Below are positions 24,101-36,100 of a DNA stretch of 64,000 nucleotides, one piece after another. Every line of letters begins with the position of its first letter. The first letter of the stretch is position 1. The DNA is taken from NCBI GenBank assembly GCA_037367405.1, contig JAZKJV010002320.1:124001-188000 (forward strand), written 5' to 3'. A model generated the notes under the pieces. It saw only the letters and a program-made list of their open reading frames with translations. It was not told the origin of the DNA and did not search any database. The translations under genes and the position numbers were made by a program. This stretch comes from Ottelia alismoides (taxonomy: Eukaryota; Streptophyta; Magnoliopsida; Alismatales; Hydrocharitaceae).

Positions 24101-27100
24101 AGTTAAGGTTCACTAGTAATGGAATTACTGGTCTTTACTATTGAAATTACTAGTCTATCACTCAATGTTACTGGCAACATTACATATAAGATACCAATCG
24201 CAAGTATTACAAAGAACTTACAGATAAAATATAAAAAGTTACTAGAATGTTATGATATATTTACTAACGAGCCATTAAGAATTACCTATTACAAAGAACT
24301 TACAGATACAATATCAAAAGTTACTAAACTATTAATATATATATACTAACGAGCCTTTAAGAATTACCTATTACAAAAAACTTACATATACAATATAAAA
24401 AGTTACTAGAATGTTATGATATATTTACTAACGAGCCATTAAGAATTACCTATTACAAAGAACTTACAGATACAATATTAAAAGTTACTAGAATGTTAAT
24501 ATATATATATATACTAACGAGCCTTTAAGAATTACCTATTACAAGGAACTTACATATACAATATCATAAGTTACTGAAATACATATAAAAGATACATGAT
24601 AACATATAAAAATTACCTTCTTCAAAATTTAACTCATTGATATCACTTCGACGTGCATCATCTTCAATAAGTTCGTTTTCCATAATTTCTTCAGAAATAT
24701 ATCGATCAGATTCTCCACTCGAATGATCCATATATGCAACCTAATGAGAATGATATTAGGAATAAATTTAACAAATAGCGTCAACTATTAAACAAACACA
24801 ATACCTTATTATGACAACTGCTGTCGACGACTGATTTCGCTGGAAGAAAAATCTCGAATGCGATGGATGGTAGAACACGATCCAAGAACAAGAACCTAGA
24901 ATTTTGGCGAGCGCGAACGACGGTAACCTAGAATTTTGGCGAGCGCGAACGACGGTAGCAATCCAGAATTACGAATAACCGATCAATTGCCTAATCAAGA
25001 TGATTACTATTTTTGGAAACTCATTAATTAATAAAATTCGACTATGCTGAAATTAAGGGATGATAGTTCAGAGATCGCACGGCTGATATGTTGGGCGCAT
25101 AGAATATCAAATGCGCCCTGTGCGCATTAGATAAAAATCCTATATATATATATGAGGAAAGGGAGCCTACTTTGTGAAGGAGGTAACCTTACCTACTTCA
25201 CAACTATTTTTAGCAATTTTTTTATTTTTTTGAAAAATACCGCCCTGGATTTTCATAACTATATCCCTTTAATATGTCATTCAAATTTCGTCAGAAACAG
25301 AGACTCCTATGCCCTTCATCCAGAACAGGTTGATTACAACAAATCTAAGACCGTTAAAATTACCTGTTCTGGATGGAGGGCATAGGAGTCTCTGTTTCTG
25401 ATAAAATTTGAATGACATTTTAGAGGGATATAGTTATGAAAATCCACGGTGGTATTTTTCAAAAAAAAACAAAAAAATTGCTAAAAATGGATGTGAAGTA
25501 GGTAAGGTTACCTACTTCACAAAGTAGGCTCTCTTTACTCTCTCTCTCTATACATATATATATAGAGAGTGAGTCCAATAGGTGTAATGAATTCTCACCC
25601 ACGACCCGTTAATCTACATACGCAAAAACTACGTTCGTCACCTTTATTTAGATTCTAATTAATTTTGATTTTATAGAAACCCGAGGGACTTGTCAGCATT
25701 AAATTGAATTGCTTATAACATCTATATTCTCTCACTTATCTTGTATTTGTTGCCGTATATACTAGAAAAACTCAGATAAAGGGATCTGAAGTACCGGCTG
25801 TTAGTCTTAATAATGTGTAATTTGTTGCTTATCCTTTCACATATTGCATCGTATTTACGTAAGATGTTTATTAAAGGTCGAGGATGCTGTTGCTTTTACG
25901 ATGGCAACTTATAGGCGCCCAAATTTGACTCAAGAGTCCAGATCAGGTTTCTTACTTCTAGCTTAATGCTGATAAACAACTATTTTACGTTGTATGATTA
26001 CCATTTTTCATTACCTGCTTGTCGTAAAAAGACTTAACTTTCTTACTTCCTCTTACACGGTTGTACAAACATGAATAGTTTTATCATTTCACTTGTAGAT
26101 CTTGCATCACCAGAAGAGCCAAAATACATGGAGGCAGATGGTAAATTTTCTCTCTTGTCCATCATACTTTTGTCCCTTAATGAATGTACTTCCTACCTTT
26201 GTCATAGTCTTTCTAGCCTTTCCACATTATAGATACCAGTATCATTCCTTGTAAGTTTTTGTGTCCTGATTTCCAGAATTGAGTAAAGAGGAATCGGATG
26301 ATATGTTCTTCAAGCAGGTAGAATGCATTTCTTCCGTCTTATATCTTATATCAAAATCATGTTTGTTACCTTCACCTTGGGCCATCTGGATTTCTTTAAC
26401 ATGACTGCTGCAGGGACTGCTTGCTCTTACATTTTGTAGAGTTTTCAGTGTATGTAGTGTGAGAAAGATAGAGAGGGGGGGGGGGATTTGCCAATGAGCA
26501 CAAGACACAGGAAAATAATAAACAATCTGTTTCAGCCTTTTCGGATTTTCATCCAACGATTTCGTCATTAAAACATTTTTTTATATCATTAGTTGTTTTG
26601 GAATCTTCCAATCCACATGCTTCGTTTTTTACTCAATCTAAGTTTAATCAGTTTGCCTTTTTAATGTCATTAGCTATTTTGGAATAAAGTCTTCCATTTC
26701 TTCTCTCAAACAAGAAAAAGGAAAGTGAGTGGCTGCAACAATATATCATTTTCCCTTCTAGTTGCTTCTTTCATCTCTGTAACTGAGGTTTAGACCCCCA
26801 TCCGGCTTGTCTCCTGGCCACTTTTCACCGTTTTATCATCATGAAACCTCTCTCCTTCAATAATCAGTAATCCGTAATTAAAATCTGAATAGGCATTCTG
26901 ACGTATTGCAAGTTTTGTGGTTGTTTTTACAAGTCTGTTGTATATATTACTAGTTAAATACAAATTTTTACCAACAGAATGAAATGCTTGTTTCATACAG
27001 TTCCCCAGTTAATTTATTTATAATCACGAGTTTATTTATTTCAAATATTGTATATCATTTTAGACGAAGTTTTTCTCGTATATTACACGTGCAACTTTTA

Positions 27101-30100
27101 TGTTATACACATACTTCGTTTTGTTTTTAAAACACAAGTTTTTTATGGGGATTTTTACACATAACCCTCTATATTTTCATTATTATGTGCCGAACCCTTC
27201 GTAATTCTCAATTACATGTAGAGCCATGAATAGTGACTTCAGTTTACATGTAGGCCCCTCATTTATTTTCCTCCCTTAGTTAAACCATTCTATTGAGTTA
27301 ATCTAACCGAATTGAAATTTCTCGTTAAAATTTATTCCTCCCAGACGATATCTCCTCTCCCTTCCTCCTCCAACACCTCCTCCTGGACCTCCATCGTCGA
27401 TGCCACCATCGAGTGGGATGGACGGTAATTTTGACGACCATTTTCTGGTGCACAACATTGTTGACAATCCCTTTCGTTAACTGATTCATGTAGGATCGGT
27501 GGAACATGACCGTCATGTGCAATGGGCTGCTCGTCGGCTTTAACACAATCACCCCCAATGACGCATGATCGACACATGGGCGTCGATAATTCACATTTTT
27601 GGGGCGACACCGGTCCTAATTGATTGCAATTTGCTCCTCGAGAAGGTGAAGTATTTCAAGCATCATCAATAACATGGTAGAGTTTTGTCAGAAAAATACA
27701 GAAGTCATAGATTGGCTTGAAACGTTGTATAAATGGCGTGAAATCATTGGCGATGACCTAATGAATCCAACACTCTTCAAATTTAAGATTACTGCTCGTT
27801 GAAGCTCTAATCTCTTCTTTATTGTCGGAGAGGCACATGCTTTGTCGAGAGCTTTGCAATGATGGTCGATGTTGTCCTTAATCTATCCGAGATTATCATC
27901 GACAGTTGGGCAACTAATCGGATTTAGTCAAACTTTGATCAACTTTGAATTTTTTTAATTGTTTTAAATATATAGATCATTTTTATACATATATTCTCAT
28001 ATATTGAGACAAATATGTACATTTCGTACTGTCATAATGAAATAAAAGAAGTAATTGAATTTAAATAAAATATTAAGTGTATTAGAATAAGTTTGCTTTA
28101 AAAAAAGCAAAAAAAATGAAAAAGGTATTTCCAAGAAAAAAATGATCGACTAGTCGGCCTAGTCGGAATTAGTCAATATACGGTCGACCACCCCACTGCC
28201 TAGACTAATCAGACCTACTAGTCGAGCCAGTCGGTCGGATTTTACAACACTAACTACTTCTACTACCTTTATCTCGAAATCACTCGACTATCACCATGAG
28301 ATCTAGAGCACACTTTCAACCTATAATGTTTAAGGAAACATAGGATAGATTTGAATATTTTATAGGATGGTTTTATATAAAGGAGTATCAGAGGGTTAAC
28401 AGAGTTGGACCATTAGGTTGACAAACGCAAGGTGCGGAGAGCCTTGAGATGGTCAATATAGGTATAATAAGGTCGGGAAAGGTTTGAACACAATCATCAA
28501 GTTTTGTTGGAAGAAGAGACGACTAGGATGGATTTGAGGACTCACGACAAGTTAACATATGCATACAAGGATGAGCCACAAAAATTTTCGATATGGCACA
28601 TTTGGTTGGTGGGCGAGGTTGACTCGATGTTGACGGTGTAATCCTTCATCGGAGGGATCATGAGAAGTGTTTCATTTCATTAGTGCTTGTAAGGTATTTG
28701 ACTTTCTTTGGATTTTGATGCACACGGTCGAGAGGGTTGACATTTGGTAGGTTCTCACGGTGCATGGTACTCCTAGACGACACGAGATCGAGGTGCTACC
28801 AACAACGTGGGGGTGCACATGACACATGGTATAGAGGGGTCAACAAGGCTAATCTCGCATTCTGCACACTACACCAAATCCCCCTATTCGATGTTGGATA
28901 ATGTCACCTTCCTATTTGCTGGAGGCGAAGGTTGAGGGAGGAAGGTGGGAGGCGATGACGACGAAGAAAGGTTTTGGGAGGAGGAGATGTTGGAGGAGGT
29001 GGCAGTGATGACGATGACAGAGGTGTAAGGAGAAGTAGGGTTTGAGGAAGACGGAAGAGAGGGTGGGGAGTAAGAAGGAAGGAGAAGTGGCCCCCATTCG
29101 TAAACATAGTGAACTCAAAGGGTTAAAATCACATATAGTTAAGGCTTTTATCACTTGTACCTCGCCTAACTTCTGTAATATCTGTTATACCCCTTCCCCT
29201 TTTTCAAATATCAATTTCACCCTTACCTTCTTGCATCGTTATCACTTGTATCCTTCTGTTAGTTTGTCCATCAATGAGTTAAACTAATCCATGATTTTTT
29301 TCAAATCAACATATGTTTAAGAGGGGCATAACTATCCAAACTATTCCCCCTTCATTCCTCCTTGCCCCACCCTCCACCTTGACCTTCTCCTCTGCCCACC
29401 CCCTCTACCCCAACTTCTCCCCAATCCCCTTCGCCCTGACCTCCTCCGCCATCTAGCCTCATCACCCTTAACCTCGTACAATTGTAAACGCAGGGTTACG
29501 TCAACGGTACGATGGGATATAAAGTGTGGATGCTATCGAATGTTGGTGGCAGACTCTATATCCAAATTCTGATGTTGTAAACTACATAGGATGATCAACG
29601 ACTGTGAATTATGTTGATCCAACGATTGAGATGATGCCTAGAGTCCTCGTTAAGGAGCGGACGCTCCAACGTGAATCAATGAAGGAGAGGGAGGGACAGT
29701 GACGTTGAAAAGAAACGTAGTAGACAAGGGATGAGGTGGATAAGTTTGATGGTGGTTTGATATTGATTTTTGGATTTCAATTTGGAAGATACAAAAGAAG
29801 AGATTTGAGGAAAAGAGATGTAACAGAGAAATAAACGGGCTATTCTTCGGTTTACTGGTGGATATGTCTTTGGGCAGTAACATCGGAGGGCCAATCTCCA
29901 TGTGCTGGTATTACTGCCATCATTGGAATCGAAGCTCCAGGTGACCGGATATGCAACAGACGGTGGTGTCCAAATTTTATGCAACAAACAATGGTGTCCA
30001 GATTTCAAGCATCGCAACAGAGGGGAGGACCCAATCTCCCCGACTGAAGGCTTGGTTGGGGCAGAGCTGTCATCTGCAATTCGACTCACCCAATGATGGC

Positions 30101-33100
30101 GAGGTGAAGAACCAAGGCTCGAAGCCAAGGTTCAAGGAGGTTCTACTCCCCCATTAGTGTATAACACCTGCAAAAGGATACCTCTCGGTTCTACAGAATT
30201 GGATTTCAGAAGATTAAAAAATCAAATCCCTTTTTATCAGTCTTTTTAATCAAATTTCATGACTAATAGTTTCGATTTATTAAAGATGTTGGAGGAAATG
30301 AATTACTTGCATTAGAAGAGACCCTAGGGCTCTCTTATATAGCAGAAAAGCCCTGAGTTAATTACATGAGAGGTATATAAAGAAAATAAAAATTAGAAAT
30401 AGATAATAAGGGATACAAATATCTCAACACTCCCCCTCAAGCTGGAACATATATGTCTATCATGCTCAACTTGAAACAACACCTTTGTAATGGACCTCTA
30501 GCAAGAGCCTTGGTGAAAATATGGGCAGTCTGATCTCCAGTAGAAACATGGGAGGTGGATATGAGACCAATTTGGATCATGACTTTAGTATAATGGCAAT
30601 CCACCTCTATATGCTTGGTCTGTTCATGAAATGCAGGATTATTAGCAATAAATAGAGCCACTTAATTATTGTTGGAAAAAATAAGAGGTTTGTTTATTCC
30701 ATACGCCCAAGGCTCTCTTATATAAGAGAAAAGCCTATGGGTAAATTACATCAAGAGTGCAGAGGAAAATAAAAAATATGAAACGATACAAAATAACATA
30801 ACATATATCTCTACACTCCCCCCCAAGAAGGAGCATAGATGTTGATCATGCTCAGCTTGGACGAACACTTCTGTAATGACCCTCTAAGTAACGCCTTGGT
30901 AAAGATATCTGCAGTTTGATCCCCTCAACTAACATGAAATGTAGAAATAAATCCCTTCTGGATCATATCTCGTATAAAGTGACAATCAACCTCAATGTGC
31001 TTGGTTCTTTCATGAAATGATGGATTATTTGTAATAAATATAGCAGCTTGATTGTCACATTCTAGAGCCATAGGAGGTGGGACTTCTATATATAGATATG
31101 TAAGAACAGCTTTCACCCACATCATTTCTGTACTGACCTGGGCCATAGCCCTATATTTAGACTCAGCACTGGATCTGGCTACAACCGTTTGCTTCTTGCT
31201 TCTCCACAAGACGAGAGAGTTTCCAACATACACAGCAAATCCAATGGTGGACTTCCTATCCTTGGGGCATCCTGCGTAATCTGCATCTGCACATGCTGAA
31301 ATAGCAATCTCCTTGTCATTCTTGAACAACAGACCTGCACCTGGAGATGATTTAAGATACCTGAGTATCATATGTATAGCATCTATATGTACCTGACGTG
31401 GTTGCTACATGAACTAGCTCACCAGACTAACAACAAAAGGGATATCGGGTCTAGTAATAGTAACATAAAGAAGTTTGCCCACTAGTTCTCTGTATCTTCT
31501 CCTATCCACCTCATCAGTGTCGTCATCATATAATTTCATGCTCGGATCCATGGGTGTAGTGGCCGGTCGGCATCCAAGCATTCTTGTTTCACTCAACAGG
31601 TCAGTGACATATTTCCTCTGGGTCATTACCAGTCCATGAGGATTTCTGGCGAATTCCAGTCCCAGAAAATATCTAAGGACTCCAAGATCCTTGGTGACAA
31701 ATTCATGACCCAGCATTTCTTTCGTCCTCTGAATTCCTTGTCCATCATCACCTATAATCAAGATATCATCTACATACATCATAATTGCAATAATACCTCT
31801 GGATGTCTTCTGTATGAACATGGAATGATCTGCATTGGAACGTATGTACCCCTGTTTTTCATACAAGTCTGAGAGCTTCTGGAACCAAGCTCCGGGGCTC
31901 TGCTTAAGGCCATAGATGGCCTTATGAAGTCTACACACCTTAGAACACTTCCCCTCAACAGCAAAACCAGGTGGTTGTTGCATGTAGACTTCCTCCTGCA
32001 AGTCACCATATAAAAATGCATTCTTAACATCTAATTGGAATAGTGGCCAATCATGGGTAACTGCAACAGAAAGAAGGATCCGTAGGGTGGAATGGCGAGC
32101 AACCGGCGAGAATGTATCAAGATAATCCACCCCGTAAGTCTGTGTAAATCCACGAGCAACCAGGCGTGCCTTGTATCTGTCAATGCTGCCATCTGCATTC
32201 TTTTTAACTGTGAAGACCCACTTGCAGCTCACTGTAAAAACATCGGTAGGTGCAGGGACAAGGCTCCCGGTACCTCTCGACTGAAGAGAACCCATCTCTT
32301 CTTTCATGGCTAAACGCCACCTACTGTCCTTCAATGCATCTTGGTAATTCCGTGGCATATCCATCGCCGATAGTGCAATGACAAAGCTCCTGAATTCCCC
32401 AGATAAACGATCAAAAGAAACGGTGGATGCTATAGGATATGACGCGCAGCTGCGCTTCTGTTTCCAAAGTGCAATAGGAAGATCCAAATCACATGTATCC
32501 TCATCTGGCCTCTGTAACACATCCTGCTCAGGTAAATCGTTAGATCCATCAATATCGATTATATTCTCAGAACATACTTCAGGCGAGCTAGATGATGAGC
32601 GGTGACCATGAGCAGAAGCAGGTCACGGGTATAGTGGAGAGGCTATGGGGGAACAGGAACGGTAACAAGAGGTGTAGGAGATGTAGGTAGTGGTGAAGGT
32701 GATGATGGTGGTGGCATATATATGGCTTCATCAATGCCCGAGGATACCAACTGATCGCCTGTAGAAGAGAAGTACATAACAAGCTCGAAAAAGCTAACAT
32801 CAGCACTAACAAAATATTTCCTGCGCAATGGATCATAACACCTGTATCCCTTTTGTGTTCTGGAGTACTGAAAAATAACACATTTGACAGCCCTAGGAGA
32901 GAGCTTGTCAATACCTGGAGACAACTGGTGGACAAAGGCCACCGAGCCAAACACACGAGGAGTGAGGGAGAACAATTCTTTTTTTAGGAAAAACAAGGGA
33001 GAAAGGAATCTTCTCACCTAAGACAGACGACAGCATGTGATTAATGAGATAACATGTCGTTAGGACAACATCGCCCCAGAAAGAATGAGGAGCATGACTC

Positions 33101-36100
33101 TGTATGAGAAGCGACCTGGTGACATCAAGTAAATGACGATGTTTCCTTTCTGCAACTCCATTTTGTTGAGAAGTATAGGCACAGGATGTTTGGTGGACAA
33201 TCATTTGTGTTGGAAGAATAATTGGAGAGAGTATGAGTACAAAATTCCAAGGCATTATCACTTCTCACAATCTTTACAGATGCAGAAAAAATATTACGAA
33301 CTTCATTGATGAAATTTATGATAATATTCCCAGCTTTATATTTATTCTTTAACAAAAAGACCCAAGACACACGAGAAAAATCATCCACCAGAACCATATA
33401 AAACATGTGTCCCTGATGATCAGGAACACGACTAGGACCCCAGATATCGACATGAAATAACTCAAACTTGGAGCTACTACTCCGACTCTGATGACTGGGA
33501 AAGGTAGACCGATGATGCTTTCACAACTGACAAGCCTCACATTGGATGGACGTATGAGGTGAAACATGGGGTAAAACACGACATAATTTCTGAAGCGGTA
33601 GATGTCCAAGGTGTAAGTGCCACAGGAAAGGAGAGATAGATCCAGTAGGAAGAGAGGAGACTCCGGCATATAGGGTCCGACTGAGACGATAGAGGTTGCC
33701 CTGCTCATAGCCACACCCAATCACGTTGCCCGTAAGGATGTCTTGAAAAATGAGAGAAGATGGATCAAAAATTGCTTGACAATGTAAATCCTTTGTAAGT
33801 TAGCTAATGGACAACAAATTCATAGAAAAATCAAGTGCGTGCAACACGTTCTTGAGGTACATAGAGGGTGTCATGCTAATATCTCCCTGACCAGTAATCG
33901 GGGAGTGCGTCCTATTAGCAATAACCACAGTACGACTTGGAGGAACCTTTCAGTAGGCTGTAAAAAGACCTTGATTACCACACAAATGATGTATGGCACC
34001 ATAGTCCATAATCCACTCTAAAGTATCAGATCCGCTACTGCTAGTGAATGCATAAGTGTTACCTGAGGTAGTGGTGGATGCAGAAGCAGCAACGTCAGAA
34101 TGACTCTCAAAGGCATGTGCTGATGCAACGGGACCAGATGGAGGAATAATGCCCCTCAGACGAGCTACAAGTTCATCAAAGCGTTGATCCAAAGATGAAG
34201 CAGAAGGAGGTTCAATCTGTTCAGCTACTCGTGCAGAAGCAAGAAATCCATGTTTGGAATAGTATATGTCTTCGGTATGCCCAGAACGGTGCCAAAAAGT
34301 GCATGATGGCTGAACACGACCTCTGCCCCGAGGTCCACGGCCACGAAACTGATGACCCCCACGACCTCGATTCGCTGCCATAGGCGAGGCAGTCTGATTT
34401 GCAGTAGATGAAGGAACAGTAATACGACTCAGTCTGTGAAAGGCTTCCTCCATCGAAGGAATGGTGGAATCTGCCAAGATCTGGGAACGTGCTACCTCGT
34501 ACTCTGGATCAAGGGCTGCCAGAAATACACCAACCATAGTTGCATTCCGATAGGTCTTCTGTTGCTCAGGAGTGGCTGTGAGAGGTATGAAGCTATGAAG
34601 CTTCTCAAACATTCCATGTAAAGACGTGTATAATGAGCGTAGAGGTCGTTCATTCTGCTTGATTGTAAAGATGTCATGCTGGAGTTACAGAATCTTTGTC
34701 TCATTCTTGGCATGTGAATAGGTGACAGCCAAAATATCCCACATTGCTTCTGCAGTGGGCTGATGGAGAATATCATTGGCAAATAAAGCTGCTGCGGGAA
34801 AGATTGATGGTCCACAAAACAGAAGTTGAGACGAAGCAGAGTAGAGAGACGCGAGGGGGTGGTGGCAGAAATTCCGAGGTTAGACGGGCTGGAAGACTCT
34901 CCTGCCTTGAGCAGTGAGGAGAGAATAGTGCTTGCGGCTTCACATAGAGTGGTGATTGAGGAAGACAAACGTAGGGAGCTGGAATGGAGACAACACTCCA
35001 GGCAAAAGTGGGTAAAAGAGGGGGATGCGAACACTCGTTTCTTCCACGTGATGGCGAGTGGGAGGAGGATAAATCTGATTCACGAGCTCAGGACGGATGA
35101 TAGTACTGTACTTGGTGATGGGGAGATCGGGAGGGTGCTGGTGGAGCATTTTCGGAGCTTCAGCAGACGTCTGCCATCGGCAGGGGCTACTTGGTCCGAG
35201 AGGGGTACTTAATGTCTGTCCGATGCGTAGCGGCTGACACTTGTGGCGGAGTTTATGAAAGTGGAGATACATGAAGCGGTCTTCGATCTCAATGCTAACG
35301 GTTTCCCTGGATCAGATGGCTTCCCGGTCTGCTTCTTTAGGGAGTTTTGGGATATTTTCGAAGGCGTGCCATGGCCATGTTGAATGAGTTTAGGGGGGGG
35401 AATAGGGGATTGGAGAAGATTAATAAGGCATTGCTTTTCTTGTTGCCGAAGAGGGAAGGGGCTGTAAGGGTAGAGGATTTTCGTCTCATCGCCTTGTCGA
35501 ACATGATTTACCTCATTTTGGTCAAGGTGTTGGCCAATCGTCTTCATGTTGTGCTGGATGACCATGTCCTTCCGCTGCAGTCCGCATTTATTCCCGGACG
35601 CCAGCTCCTGGATGGTGTGGTTATGGCATTAGAGATGGTTGCTGACTGGAAGAGAAGAGGGACCACGGGCTTTCTCTGGAAGGTTGATTTCTCAAAGGCG
35701 CATGACAGTGCGTGCTAGAGGTTCATTTGGGCCTCTTTGGTGCGGAGAGGCTTCCCGGATATCTGGATCGACTGGAGGAAGAGATGCATCACTACCGCTT
35801 CGTTATCGGTTTTGGTGAATGGGAAAAATGAGGGTGGCTTCTTCCAGCTACAGAGGGGTGTGTGACAGAGATGTCCTCTGGCCCCTTTATTGTTCGTCCT
35901 GATGGTAGATGCGTTGGCGGCTATGACCAGGGTGGCAGAGGAGGGTGGTTTCTTCAGAGGGTTCTCCAAAGATGGTCTTTCTGTACCTCTCCTGCAGTAT
36001 GCAGATGTTACCTTATTCTTTGTGGAGGGTGGAGTGGAGGAATGCGGGGCAGTAAATGCGGTGCTTGATATCTTTAGCGATCTCTCGGGTCTAAGGGTGA

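Larger units (their letters stand above)
20619..25140 (-). mobile_element. Mutator-like element (MULE) with FAR1-type transposase
   Basis: Imperfect TIRs of about 70 bp: left GGGCTTATCTAGAG...GCACATTTGA...ATGAGCCCA, right (reverse complement) GGATTTTTATCTAATG...GCGCATTTGA...ATGCGCCCA. Both ends sit in TATATATAT, so the 9-bp TSD is not unique but fits insertion in a TA run. The transposase gene is on the minus strand and carries frameshifts, so this copy is probably inactive. It lies antisense in the intron of the SCD2-like gene. Confidence 0.85.
13152..25876 (+). other. 12.7-kb intron of the SCD2-like gene, TE-filled
   Basis: The intron begins GTTTCT at 13152 and ends TTATTAAAG at 25876. The protein reads ...[13 protein letters not shown]... 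across it, which matches the uninterrupted family sequence. The acceptor has an unusually weak pyrimidine tract. Contents are LTR pieces, RTE LINEs, MITEs and a MULE, annotated separately. Confidence 0.85.
30670..34815 (-). mobile_element. Copia element C, 5' truncated, nested in B
   Basis: 3' LTR, RNase H, RT, integrase, protease and part of gag are present in order on the minus strand. The gag N-terminus, leader and 5' LTR are missing. The left part of gag ends near 34815, where a plus-strand LINE begins. No Copia sequence that would restore element C is seen on the far side of the LINE, so a deletion or rearrangement happened there. Confidence 0.88.

Noticed and set aside
24205..24575. CRISPR-like array
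   Set aside because: Units are direct tandem repeats without unique spacers, inside a plant transposon intron.
31636..32605. Plus-strand ORFs across Copia element C
   Set aside because: They are shadows of the minus-strand RT and integrase.
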